A DNA stretch of 64,000 nt from Benincasa hispida (taxonomy: Eukaryota > Streptophyta > Magnoliopsida > Cucurbitales > Cucurbitaceae): NCBI RefSeq assembly GCF_009727055.1, contig NC_052352.1, forward strand, positions 26,789,322 to 26,853,321, in the 5' to 3' direction. Shown here piece after piece: positions 1 through 10,711 of this stretch. The notes beneath the pieces were generated by a model, which had not been told where the DNA came from, ran no database searches, and saw only the letters and a program-made list of their open reading frames with translations. Made by a program: the position numbers and the translations under genes. Each line of letters starts with the position of its first letter. The first letter of the stretch is position 1.

Positions 1-903
1 AAGGCACATCAAAAGATTGCGTCACCGCAAGGCTATGTGGTGATTTGCGCTCATATCTACTCAAGAAGGTTGCTGCATAGAGCCGACGTAACTTGGTGAG
101 TGCATCAGGGTGAAAAGCATAATAAATCACGATGGGACAGAAAGCTGATGACGGCCGATTCCGAATTAAGTTGACAAGCCATAACAATCTACTGTAGCAA
201 GTACACTCAATTTTTCGATGACAAATATTCGGTGCTTCAGATAGAGAATTAATGTCATCCCATCAGTGCAATTATAAGAGAGAAAAAGCCTTTCACCCTG
301 AAGCTCTATAAATACTAGAGGCCACCTTCAGTGAGAGAGTTAGACAGTTCGGAGAGAGACAATTCGACTAGATAGACAGTTAGATAATTTTCTTAGCCTT
401 GTTCATAGTTTTTATTTTACTTAGAAGGCGGAGCGAGAAAACGGAAGAGATGCCAGAAGATCGCTCTGGTCACCTCGAGCGAGAACCCAGAAGGCGTGAA
501 GAGCAGAGAGAGGGTCGACTCTCGCGAGAGCGAGATTATCTTTTGAGCAGAGTAGAGAAGAACAGTGTAAAAGCCTTAGGAAGCAAGAGATTAGGCTCTT
601 TATTCTTATTTTGCATTGTTATTCTTTATTTCAATTCTATATCTATAAAATGGAACTTTTTTATCTACATCTATTCACTCTCTTAAAAGCACGCATGTGT
701 AGCTAAATTTATCGAATGGGTTGAGAAGAACTTAGCTAACATGACCTAGGATTTTCATTGCATGCAATCATCTTGTCTTATGTTGCGTTTAACACCGCTT
801 TAGAGCTACTCGAAAGAGAGTCTAAAGAAAGAACCTAAGACTTGAGAGAGCTAGGTAAGAATCTAGATTGAGAGAGCAAAGATTAAGATCTGCATAGGCA
901 AGA
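1..903 (+). mobile_element. Athila-like Ty3/gypsy 5' LTR, partial
   Basis: Positions 1-903 align almost base for base with 4418-5298, which lies inside the 3' LTR of the same element, so this is the remaining part of its 5' LTR. The upstream part lies outside the window. The downstream part is missing because homology stops at about 903, where another gypsy sequence begins. The copy keeps a TATA-like box (306-314) that the 3' LTR has lost. It carries an Arg/Glu-rich reading frame (399-686) that is also present in the 3' LTR (4777-5049). That frame is probably shared by LTR duplication rather than kept as a gene. Confidence 0.8.
306..314 (+). promoter_or_regulatory. TATA box of the Athila-like 5' LTR
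   Basis: CTATAAATA sits between the conserved LTR segments ending CCCTGAAGCT and starting GAGGCCACC. In the 3' LTR these two segments abut directly at about 4721, so about 12 bases containing the box are deleted there. A role as LTR core promoter is inferred from sequence and position. Confidence 0.5.
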
Positions 904-1560
904 GAACCATGTGCACATAGATTGATATTTTTAGTTATGAAATGTTAACTATCTACCATGTGTGTAGGTGGGTTTGTTGGAAGCTTCATGGTATGGTGGA
1001 GGTTCACATGGGAACCTCGTGATAATGCTTGTAAAAGACTTGTATTTGTTTTACCACTCACTGAGCTTTGTAAAAGCTCATCGGTTTGTCTCTGTGTTTG
1101 CCTTGCAGATAGCTGGCGAGTCCAGGTTGCGGTGTTTGGTCAAGGTCTGCCACAAGTCGAGAAATAGTATTAAAATGAGACTAGTTTTCGGGATATAGGT
1201 TTGTCATGTAAATGTAACTTGAGTTTTGTAAACTAGTTTCTAATTAAAGCATGTAATATTTTTCCGCTACTGTTATAAGTAAGGTTAATTAAAAGAAACA
1301 AGTAGGTTAACCAAAGTAGCATCAGTTAATATCATGCCTCACCTCGGGCTCAAGAGTGCAGGCTCGGGGCGGGGTTTGACAACTTGGTATCAGAGCATAA
1401 GGTTTTTGGGAAGGGTAAAACTAGAGAGGAGTATAGTAATACTATAGTAAGTCTAAATGTGTGGTTTATTATAGGAATCATGCCATGTGGAAGAACACGC
1501 AGCAAACCGATGGGGACTTAAGATGCTACCTTGAAGACAACAGGAGAGGACCAGGGCAGG
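904..1560 (+). mobile_element. Fragment of a different Ty3/gypsy LTR plus leader
   Basis: This patch has no match in the Athila-like LTRs flanking it. It reads as the 3' part of another gypsy LTR, ending near 1381 in ..GGGGTTTGACA. A primer-binding site for initiator tRNA-Met follows (1385-1396), then a short leader with an ATG at about 1480 that would start a basic gag-like peptide (MPCGRTRS). LTR ends rich in CTCGGG and a tRNA-Met PBS suit Tekay/Del-type chromoviruses. No pol sequence of that family follows, because Athila-like gag homology resumes by about 1583. The patch is therefore a recombination or template-switch scar, or a truncated insertion. Confidence 0.6.
1385..1396 (+). other. 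Primer-binding site (tRNA-iMet type)
   Basis: TGGTATCAGAGC is complementary to the 3' end of plant initiator tRNA-Met. It lies three bases after a TGACA LTR end at 1377-1381, the normal place for a retrotransposon PBS. Confidence 0.75.
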
Positions 1561-1573
1561 TCGAGTCATCCGC

Positions 1574-2250
1574 ATGCAGAGAGCGCAAAAAGGGCAGGTC
1601 AACGTAATTGCCCAAATGGCCACAAGTTGTGTCATCTGTGGAGAAGCACATCCGATGGCAGAATGCCCAGGAAATCCGCAGTCAGTATGCTTCATAAAGA
1701 ATAACCCTTATTCCGACACGTACAAACCCGGGTGGAGAAACCACCCCAATTTTGCATGGAAAAACCAACAACACAATACCTATGGCGCAAAAAGAAAGGC
1801 CACCCAGATTTTTTTCGTGAACCAATGATCCAACACATAACTACGCCAGCAGTTCGCAGACACCGCAATATTCGTCCTTATAGAGCTTGTTGAAGCAGTA
1901 TATTGAGAAGAACAAACCAGTGCTTCAGATTCAGGATCGTTCATCAAAAATCTCGAAATTCAGCTAGGACAGATTGCGGATGAACTCAAGAACAGACCGC
2001 AAGGAGATTTGCCGAGCTCAACTGAGCTCCCTCGCAACTGGGGGTACGGGAAAGAACCAATGCTTAACAGTCTCTGTGCTGAGCGAAAACTTGATAGCGG
2101 AAGAAGGGGAGGAACCCATCTTGACCAACTTGAATGTAGTAACAACCGAGGACCGTTGACTGATGATGCAGAAGAGCCCGAGAAGATGAAACCAGAAGTT
2201 GCGTCCACCTTTAAGTCTCTAGAACGTGAGATAGAAGAAGTCTAGCAACC
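1574..2250 (+). pseudogene. Athila-like gag, 3' part with zinc knuckle
   Basis: A degenerate stretch encodes the gag C-terminal region. At 1630-1672 a CCHC-type knuckle reads CVICGEAHPMAEC, followed by a segment rich in N, W and P (YKPGWRNHPNFAWKNQQ). The same order is found at 56218-56380 in the second Athila-like element. The frame then shifts repeatedly through a low-complexity linker containing a serine-rich SSTELPRN motif, also present at 56604. The N-terminal capsid-like half is missing, so no functional gag can be made. Confidence 0.75.
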
Positions 2251-2304
2251 ACCATTCCCATAAAGACTGAAAAAGAAACAAAATGATGAAAAAAGATCGC
2301 TACA

Positions 2305-2850
2305 ATGGCAGTAATGAAAAATGCGACGATCCCACCAAAAATGTGCGACCCAGAAATCTTCACAATACCATGCTCAATTGGAGGGATCAACGTTGGTCAA
2401 GTAATATGCGATCTTGGGGCGAGTATAAACGTAATGTCGCTATCAATCTTCAAGCGATTGAATATAGGCAAACTCATGCCCACAACGGAAACTCTCCTAC
2501 TTGCAGACAAATCCCGAATACATCCTGAGGGAGAGTTAAAAGATACCGCAATTTCAACTGACAAATTCATCCTGCCGGCAGACTTCATGATTTTGGATTA
2601 TAAAATGGACGAAGATGCGCCCATCATATTGGGATGACCATTCTTCTCGATCGGTCGTGCACAAATTGATGTGCACAAGGGGGAGATCGTGATAAACGTT
2701 AAAGGGGAAAAGCTTTGGATTAAGGCAATCAAAATTCCTGAAGACCGAGAAAAGAAGAGAAAGTTGTCGTGGACATAAAGAGTCCAGCCTGAAATAAGTA
2801 GTCCCTGCGTTACTATGCGATTCAAATTCACCAGGGACACAAGTTTTGTG
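2305..2850 (+). pseudogene. Athila-like aspartic protease
   Basis: The frame 2305-2637 encodes the retropepsin-like domain typical of Athila/Tat elements. The active-site motif is DLGASINVM, and a hydrophobic flap segment (FILPADFMILDY) and a terminal APIILG follow. A stop codon ends the frame at 2635-2637, where the related copy at 57063-57638 continues with GRLF. Recognisable sequence (SIGRAQIDVHKGEI-like) runs on to about 2740 in the same direction. Reverse transcriptase, RNase H and integrase, which should follow, are absent: after about 2850 the sequence is non-coding until the PPT. The element was therefore non-autonomous or internally deleted. Confidence 0.8.
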
Positions 2851-4139
2851 AAATATCCGTTGAAATCCTGAATTCTTGAACTTATCTATATTCCTTTTTA
2901 ATATTGTCCATCTGATTATCTGATTATCTAAAAAAAAAAGGGAAGAATGTGATCGTGTTGAATGATCGTAGTAAACGATTTTGTTAAACTCTGTTTTTTT
3001 TTTAATTATTTGACCCTCTTAATGTTTTTTTTGCAATGATTGAGGTGAACGATTGCGGAAGCACTACACAAAGAAGCAACTACTTTATTTCGTCACCGCA
3101 ATCCAAAGAAAGTAGATCGCCGCAAAGCAGGATGCGTCAACAAATAATGCGGGCGACAGCGCAAATTTGGGGTTGTATCTTTCCTTGACTTTATTTCAAA
3201 TTTTGCACTATCACATCGCATTTTAATTTTGAAAATCTTATCACCGCATTCTCTTTGGTTACCACAATCATTTAACATCGATCAATTTAGTAAGTCACCG
3301 CATGATTTCTCTTTGCCAATTATGATTTCAATGATGAAACACATGCTTCTATTTTTTTTCGTATACACTGAGTCAACCTAATTTTAGGACAGTCACCTCA
3401 TGAAATATTTTTAGAAGTTAGTAGTCTGCTAGCTTTCTTTCAAACTGACCATTTACGAACTTCCAAAGAACATCGCATGACTTCTTTCAATCTTTTGGCA
3501 ATGAGGACATTGCCGCATTTTAAATTTGGGGTGCGGTATTCATTTTTGACCTTGCTATTTTTTTAGCCTTGCTTAAAAAAAAATCATAATGTTGCAATCG
3601 GATCCTACTTATAGTTGGATGTTCGCATGACACACGTGGGGGCAAGCCAAAACGAAGGTAGGAATCGTGATCAACATATATAAATGACCACAACTCCGCT
3701 GCCAAATGGGCATGAGTTTAGTCTGAGAAAGAGCGCCTTACTCGTAGTTGGATGTCCGCATGACAGACATAGAAGCAAGCCAAAACAAAGGTGAGGCACT
3801 TGGATCAGCGCAAGGTCAGAGAGAAAAAAATATATAATAATGTCTAAATTACGCAAGGATAAAAAATCATTTAACACCCTAATGAAAAAGTTTTTTTTTT
3901 TGTGAAATAAATCATGCGATGTCCTGGAATCTAGTAAAGTCTTTTTGAAGGTTAAACCTGTGGTCTCTAAATTTTAGAAATATTTTACGAAGAGACTTGA
4001 ATGAGAATTAAGGAAATTTTGGTGTATAGGACTTGAATAAGGCATCCTTGAGAAATCTAGGAAAATAGATTGCGGTCGACTTTCTAAAGGAAATCTTTAG
4101 CTTATGCTTGAGGATAAGCATTGTTTAAATTTAGGGGTG
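2851..4139 (+). mobile_element. Athila-like 3' internal non-coding region and PPT
   Basis: This stretch has no sustained coding frame and many ATCGCA/ACCGCA words. It contains two copies of a roughly 50-bp motif with the core GTTGGATG..CGCATGACA..CAAGCCAAAAC (3610-3660 and 3740-3793). Both copies also occur, reversed, in the second element at 50860-50911 and 51043-51092. The region ends in a purine-rich tract, AAATTTAGGGGTG (4127-4139), directly before the LTR start TGATAATGGG, as expected for a polypurine tract that primes plus-strand synthesis. Athila elements often carry an env-like frame here; none is visible. Confidence 0.7.
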
Positions 4140-5881
4140 TGATAATGGGCAGAAATGCACGTTATTACAGTATTAAGTTATAAAATAATGCAGGATTGCG
4201 TTGATAAAAATATACAATATTACGTCCAAAAGCATTAAGTTCACAACATTGCGGTCGCATGCGTCCATCGCATAAAAACAGTTAACTTATGTAATTTTGT
4301 GCAGAATATGCGTTAATGCAAGGCAGAAAATGCAATCCAAAGAAATTAACAGTCGAGTGCATCAAGAAATTGCGTTAACGTAAGGCTAGACAAACGCACC
4401 AAAAGATCGCGTTAACGCAAGGCGCATCAAAAGATTGTGTCACCGCAAGGCTATGCTGTGATTTGTGCTCATATCTGCTCAAGAAGGTTGCCGCATAGAG
4501 CCGATGCAATTGGTGAGCGCATCAGGGTGAAAAGCATAATAAATCACGATGGGACAGAAAGCTGATGACGGCCGATTCCGAATTAAGTTGACAAGCCGTA
4601 ACGATCTACTGTAGCAAGTACACTTAACTTTTCGGTGACAAATATTCGGCATTTCAGACAAAGAATTAATGCCATCCCATCGGTGCAATCATAAGAGAGA
4701 AGAAGCCTTTCACCCTGAAGCTGAGGCCACCTTCAATGAGAGAGTTAGACAGTTCGGCTAGTTAGACAGTTAGATAATGTTCTTAGCCTTGTTCATAGTT
4801 TTTATTTTACTTAGAAGGCGGAGCGAGAGAAGGGAAGAGATGCCAGAAGATCGCTCTGGTCACCTCGAGAGAGAACCCAGAAAGCGTGAAGAGAAGAGAG
4901 AGGGCCGACTCTCGCGAGAGCGAGATTATCTTTTGAGCAAAGTAGAGAAGAACAATGTAAAAGCCTTGGGAAACAAGAGATTGCTACCGGGCTCTTTATT
5001 CTTATTCCGCATTGTTATTCTATATTTCAATTCTATATCTATAAAATGAAACTTTTTTATCTACATCTGTTCACTCTCTTAAAAGCACGCATGTGTAGCT
5101 AAATTTATCGAATGGGTTGAGAAGAACTTAGCTAACATGACCTAGGATTTTCATTGCATGCAATCATCTTGTCTTATGTTGCGCTTAACACCCCTTTAGA
5201 GCTACTCAAATGAGAGTCTAAAGAAAGAACCTAAGACTTGAGAGAGCTAGGTTAGAATCTAGACTCGATAGAGCAAGATTAGATCTACATAGGCAAGAGA
5301 TAGAGACTTAGAGATAAACTCTGTTTGCTAACATGCATCGCATGCACCCTAGAGATAGATATGGTATTATGCGGTCTCCTTGTATGTGTGTGTGTCATTC
5401 ATCATCGCATAGACAAGAATAAAGGTTTATGTGTAGTCCCTATAGACTTATCGCATATATTGCATGCGTTTTAAAATTAAAAGCCGTAGCATTTGCGTTG
5501 AGAGATGATTTGCTATTTTATGTGTGTTGCATGATTGCATAACATGAACCAATCCTAGGAAGTGTTAGCTGAACCCCTTTTCAACCCGTTCCCCGCATAT
5601 TCATCACATCTTTCATAGTGTTAACTCTTTTCTTAACTCTGCCGCATATATTTTTTTTTACCACAAACAACAATCCAACAACTCTTGATTTATTGGTTAC
5701 CGCAAAGTTATCTTAAAAATTATTACCACATATTGTTTTTCTTAGTCCCCGAGTTCGACCCTGAACTTACCAGGAAACTTAGTAGGATTTATACTTGGAT
5801 TCTGCTGAGAAAACTTGTTGCACAACACATTTTCATCACCGCAATTCCTTTCATTATATCACCGCATAAAATAATGCATCA
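4140..5881 (+). mobile_element. Athila-like 3' LTR
   Basis: The LTR starts TGATAATGG after the PPT and ends ..AATGCATCA. The end is placed by comparison with 55167, where the same terminal sequence precedes a primer-binding site. Its length (about 1.74 kb) matches the minus-strand LTR at 48778-50535. Positions 4418-5298 repeat window positions 1-903. A short tandem repeat of about 33 bp (AAAAGATYGYGTYANCGCAAGGC-like units) lies at about 4385-4452. The TATA-containing 12 bases present at 306-314 are deleted, so this copy probably lacks that promoter. Confidence 0.8.
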
Positions 5882-6036
5882 CCATCCAACACCAATCCAT
5901 TTTTACCTCTAAACGTTTTAAGCAAATAAGCAGTGGCTACATCATTTGAACTTGTATTATCAACCATTACTGTAAAAAGCCTATCAATACCCCAACTTTC
6001 TAAGCATTTTTCAATTGCTCTACCTATCGTATTGTT
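5882..6036 (-). pseudogene. hAT transposase fragment (RICESLEEPER-like)
   Basis: On the minus strand this short piece reads NNTIGRAIEKCLESWGIDRL, then VDNTSSNDVATAYL and GLVLDGD. These are characteristic of the catalytic core of plant hAT transposases of the BED-finger/RICESLEEPER group (the VDN.S.ND block). Both ends are cut: the plus-left side by the Athila-like LTR end and the plus-right side by the LTR of the chromovirus. It is a remnant with no function of its own. Confidence 0.75.
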
Positions 6037-6468
6037 TGATTCCCTTCCTGCACTCAAATAACCCAACAAGGACAACAAACAAAACAAAAAAAAAAGTAGC
6101 TCTAGTAGTGTAATATTACTGATTGAATAAAAGTTTTAGCAAAGAAAACAAAGAGAACAATCCTAGCGTAATTACTAACAAAAAAGAAAAACAAAAGGAA
6201 ATAAAAAGAATGGAAAAACAAGAACTTCCAAGAGAGTTGGTAGTCCTCTCCTCCTAAAAGCTCCTTTCAGGTTTTACCCTAATTGTTCCCTACCTCATTC
6301 CTTCCCCTACTCTCTTTTTATAACCTAATTCTAGCCCTTTAGTGATATTGCCCTCTAACGGCTTCATCAGGTAGTGTCCCTTTAGCATATTCTTCTATAA
6401 CAGTTTCAGTAGGTGGTATCCCTTGTGAAGTCCCCTAAGTTTATAATATAGGGGGTTTAACGATACCA
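6037..6468 (-). repeat. 3' LTR of the chromovirus
   Basis: The segment shares the same series of words with 23095-23540, for example CCCTTCCTGCACTCAAATAA and AGCTCTAGTAGTGTAAT. In minus orientation it starts TGGTATCG next to a purine tract (AAATTCGAGAAGG). The coding frame that ends in the chromodomain runs across the LTR start to 6395, so the protein C-terminus is encoded in the LTR. That arrangement is known in CRM-type plant chromoviruses. Confidence 0.75.
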
Positions 6469-7505
6469 CCTTCTCGAATTTCACCTCGTCCTCAAGGTGG
6501 AGTTGAGGGAATTGTTGATTCATCGCATGTATGGAGTCCCAAGCTACTTCATTATTCAGAAGGCCTTTCCATTTGACTAGCCATTTATTAGTAGCCAATC
6601 CCATGTTCCATCGCACTCTCAAAATAGATTTCGGTACTACTTGGAGCTCAAACTCCTCAGTCAACATTGGGTGCTAATGCTTGATTCGTTGAGTTTGCCC
6701 CAATTTCTTTTTAACTTGAGAGATATGGAAAACGTTGTGTATTGATGCTTCTGGAGGAGATCTAACTTATATGCCACTTCCCTCCATGATCTGGTAGAGG
6801 CCATAAAATTTTGGGGCCAACTTTTCACATTTCTTTTGAGCCAATGACCTCTATCTATAAAGTCTGAGTTTCAAAAATACCTTGTCCCCTATTACAAAAT
6901 TTAGTTCCCTCAACTTTCTTCTTCATGCGATTTTATGCCACCACCAAATTTTCTTTTAGAGCATTAAAAGCTAGATCTCTCTCTTGTAACTGTTGTTCCA
7001 TACTATCATTTATCGTTTTCTTTTTACCAAATGAGATCAATGGATGGGGCGGTCAACCAAAAATAGCTTGATATAGTGTAGTCTTGATTGATGTGTGAAA
7101 GGTGGTATTGTACCTTAATTCAGCCCACGTAACCTACTTGCTCCATTTGGTTGGTTGTTCGTTGAAAAAATCTAAAATAGGTTTCCAAACATCGATTAAC
7201 ACTTTCAGTCTGGCCATCTATTTGAGGGTGGAAAGTCGTGTTCCTCTTCAATGTCATGCCCATAGTTGTGAACAACTCATTCCAAAAGTGACTAAAAAAT
7301 ATCTATCTCGGTCTGTTACTATGGATTTGGGTACCCATGATGGCAAATCACTTCTTCAATGAATGCATCAGCTACTTGTTTTACAAAGAAAAGGTGTTGG
7401 AGTTTAATGAAATGAACATACTTGCTCAATCTATCCACAACCACCATAATTGAGTCATAGCCCCCAGATTTCGGAAGTCCCTCGATGAAATCCATCGTTA
7501 GTTAA
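6395..7505 (-). pseudogene. Integrase core and chromodomain of the gypsy element
   Basis: Minus-strand translation from 7505 gives MDFIEGLPKS (first catalytic Asp), DRLSKYVHF, a frameshifted VTDRD segment and [15 protein letters not shown] (catalytic Glu region), so the D,D-35-E core is recognisable. The frame 6395-6667 then encodes a chromodomain (NKWLVKWKGLLNNEVAWDS and QFPQLHLEDEV), the module that targets such elements to modified histones. Several frameshifts separate the blocks. The 5' end of this block joins the integrase zinc-finger region at 9533 across the solo LTR. Confidence 0.8.
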
Positions 7506-9532
7506 TGAACTTTTATACAAGAGTACCTATGAGTAGAAGCGGATCTTTCCAAAAGCATTGTGACAAAATTATGATATTTACATTCAAACAAATAGATATG
7601 TATCAAACTACTAAATTACCGACATGCTTAAAGATAAACAACAAGAGACCAAGCAAACTTACTAGTTGAAGACACTCTTCTCGGAAAATCTCGCTCTCTC
7701 TACGAACGGATGCTCTCGCTCTCGTTGGAACGGTAAGCTATCGTTCAGCAACACTCGATCATCTACCACGAACAGACTCCACACGAATAGACGAAGATGG
7801 GGACGATACCACCACTTGGAACCCTTCGTGTTCTCAAAGTGAGAATCCAAAGAATGGGCTCTGTTCGGATTTGGTAGAGGGGAGGAGGAAAAGAGATCGT
7901 ATACAACGATCAAGCAAGTGGGAAAAGGCAGCATCTATCGTATAGACAAAGTGCTTGATCATTTAGGTGAGGTACACGATCATGTAGGAAAGGGTAAGTG
8001 ATCGTCTATACAAAAAGGTCGGCGCTAAGCGATCGTTTAGTAAAACGTGGGCGATCGTTTAGTAAACTCGAGCTATCATATAGGCTCTCAACTCACTAAG
8101 TAATGGGCAGCAAATACACTATGAGCTATTAATCGTGTTTTGTGCAAAAATGAAAACAACTTCCATTTTATTCTTCAGTTATGAAAATCGAATGAAACTT
8201 CCCACTAACGCACAATTACGGAGAAAACAGCGGCCAATTATCCCATAATTGTCCAATTAATAAAATAATAAATATAATCCCATTATATTCATTAACCTAT
8301 AGTTTAATATCATATATCAACCATAGTGTTTTCTCCTTCAGATATAAATCATATTTATATCCAATTTCCTCCAAATTAATGTATCTCATACATAAAGTCA
8401 ATTATATCATATATAATTAACTAGTTCAATCATATCATATATAATCGAACTCCCTATTGTCAATTTGAACATTTCAAACTAACCCAAAAACTGATTCCCA
8501 ACTTGAATCCAAGCTACCAAGGGGACCTTATGAACCTATGGCTCGAAGCTCCAACAGTACATGAATAGCTGACCAAACTCTTTAGCCACGAGATCCACCA
8601 TCTGTTAACTGCCAGGCATTCTACTAAAAACCGACAACTAAACTCTTCTTACCACAGGTATATTTCTGTGTCCATCGGATATAACCAATCATCAATACGA
8701 TAACCCTTCACAGATGCTCGTAAGTACAGTTAGGCCAATTTACCATTTTGCTCTTGTAGTTACATCTAGCTCCTTAAGCTGTCTCTTATACACATCTAGA
8801 TGTGTATAAGAGACAGGTGCCACATCGTTCAAGCCTCGGGATCAGCCTTTAAGGGAGCAATCTATCTACTTACCCCTGTTTCGGGGAAGGAGTGAATTCC
8901 ATCTTGTGTAGCTGAGTTCCTAGCTTCCAAATCAGATGAATCCCCAAAGTGGTAGGTTTGAGTTGGCAACCTGGCCACTCGCACCCATGCAAATCAAAGG
9001 ACCGCCCTCAAAGACACGAGTTCCCAACGCACTCAACATTGAGGTCATGTTACCTATGGTCATCCTAGTGAAGTGAAGTCTCTGTCATAAACGACGTTAT
9101 ATAACGAGACATTAACACATCATGGTTAGATCTTATACAAACTCTTTGTATAGGACGCCCCCGCTCGTATGTCCCCACACGAATGATCAGGATTAGACCA
9201 TCTGTAGCAAATCACAACACTTGTAACTATTCCACAAAGCGAGTCGCATCCGTAGCGTTACCAGGATAAGGTTTCCCTCATATATCCATATACTACAGAC
9301 CATTTTGGTTATTACTTAAGACATGATCTACTTGTATGTCACCACATACATGCTTAAGTTACATAATGACAATCAGGGATTTTAGTTTATTGGTTTGTAG
9401 TAAAGAAAATAAAACATCCAATGTGCAAAGTCAAGTAGTGAAGAAAACATCATATATTATATATCACATGCATTCGTACAAAATGTGTTTCCAAACTAAA
9501 GGACACGAGATTTTAGAGTATCATCCCCAACA
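7506..9532 (-). mobile_element. Solo Ty1/copia LTR in the integrase gene
   Basis: In minus orientation this begins TGTTGGGGATGATACTC and ends ..AAAAGTTCA, matching the LTRs of the copia element at 10712-20775. No internal copia sequence is present, so it is a solo LTR formed by LTR-LTR recombination. It splits integrase exactly between ..LVWKEL (9540s) and MDFIEG (7490s). Flanking 5-mers are GTTAA (7501-7505) and ATTAG (9533-9537), each one G-to-A change from GTTAG, which fits an old target-site duplication. A library adapter at 8779-8816 replaces part of the LTR, so the true length is slightly greater. Confidence 0.88.
8779..8816. other. Tn5 mosaic-end junction adapter (artefact)
   Basis: CTGTCTCTTATACACATCT is followed at once by its reverse complement, giving a perfect 38-bp palindrome. 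This is the Tn5 mosaic end in the back-to-back form used as a mate-pair circularisation junction. It replaces roughly 80 bp that the related LTR at 52440-52545 has between the words CTTAGGT and GCCACATCG. It is not genomic DNA. Confidence 0.97.
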
Positions 9533-10333
9533 ATTAGTTCTTTCCAAACCAAGTTGGGAATAGGGAGAGGTTGAAGTAGTCTCGCCGGTGATAGAGAATC
9601 TATCTTATTTCTTTGACAAATCTCACATCCTTCAGCATATTTCTTGACATCAGTTTTCATGTCTTGCCATAATTCTCCATTCATCATCTTATAGGTTTGC
9701 AAGAACTTTGAGTGTTCCCCCAAAACTGAGTTATGAAAGGTGTAAAGAAGTGATGGAAGTAGTGAAGAAGATCAAGAGAGAACCAGTCTTCCTTTATACA
9801 GTAATTTACCATTTCTCCACTAGTATTTGGGTTTTCCATCCAAATCCTCCTTCAAGATAGCTATTATCTTCTGCAAGTCTTCATCCTTCTCAACATCCCT
9901 AAAGGCACATCCACGTCTAACAGAGTCAAGGTAGTTAACACATATGCTTCAACTGATGGGAAAACTCAAGATAGAGCGTCAACCGCTTTGTTTTGGAGTC
10001 TGGGTTGATATAAAATTTCGAAATCATAGCACAAGAGCTTGGTTAATCATCTTTGATGTTGTGGTTGAAATTCCCTCTGCTCAATTAAGAATTTCAATTC
10101 CTTTTGATCCAATATCATCGTAAACTTATTTCCCAACAAGTAATGTCTCCATTTTTTAACTTCCATCACGACTGCCATTAATTCTCATTCATAAATTAAC
10201 TTCGCTCGGGCTCTTGGTGACAACTTCTTACTGAAAAAAGTGATTGGCCTCGCATTCGGAGAGAGGACAGCCCCCAATTCGTATCCTGAAGCAACAGTTT
10301 CAATAATAAATGGAAACGAAAAATATGGCAAGG
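9533..10333 (-). pseudogene. RNase H end and integrase zinc finger of the gypsy element
   Basis: The clearest part, 9533-9723, encodes WQDMKTDVKKYAEGCEICQR followed by SLSPARLLQPLPIPNLVWKEL. This is the HHCC integrase N-terminal region and linker of plant gypsy elements. Between about 9730 and 10330 the minus strand keeps short RNase H-like patches with many stops. The block continues into 10334-10706 upstream and into 7505 downstream, past the solo LTR. Confidence 0.7.
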
Positions 10334-10706
10334 CTAAAACAAGAAAACAATCATCATGGCTTTCTTTAGTTCCATGAATGCTTGGGTAGCCTCCTCACTC
10401 CATTCGAAGGCATTCATCTGTAACAGCTTCATCAATGGTGCTATAATGTTACCATATCCTTGTACAAACTGTCTATAATACCGAGTAAGGCTAAAAAATC
10501 CTCTCAATTTTGATACATTTCTCGATTGAGGCCATTGGACCATTACTTCTATCTTTTCACCATCAGCTTCCACTCCTTGCTAGGAAATCCAATGTCCCAA
10601 GTATTGAATCCTTGGTTGGCAGAATATGCATTTCTTTCGGTTTGCGTATAGTTTGTTATCCCAAAGTACATTGAAGACCACTCCCAAATGTGTCTCATGA
10701 GTTGAT
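10334..10706 (-). pseudogene. Reverse transcriptase C-terminus / connection domain
   Basis: Minus-strand frame 10334-10573 reads VMVQWPQSRNVSKLRGFFSL, TRYYRQFVQGYGNIIAPL and FEWSEEATQAFMELK. This is the standard gypsy RT thumb/connection segment (LRGFLGLTGYYRRF-type). Upstream, from 10706, the frame begins STHETHLG. It continues YNPNI, encoded at about 20781-20795 beyond the inserted copia element, so the host frame confirms the insertion point. Confidence 0.85.
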
Positions 10707-10711
10707 ATATT

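Noticed and set aside
4385..4452. CRISPR-like repeat array
   Set aside because: Only two or three imperfect ~33-bp units, without unique spacers, inside a plant LTR; ordinary LTR tandem repeat.
7662..7934. Minus-strand 90-codon frame as a gene
   Set aside because: Lies entirely in the solo copia LTR, across the CGATCG array.
8779..8816. Perfect 38-bp palindrome as a natural hairpin or transposon end
   Set aside because: The sequence is exactly the Tn5 mosaic end and its reverse complement, occurs three times in unrelated contexts and interrupts known elements; library artefact is the only sensible reading.
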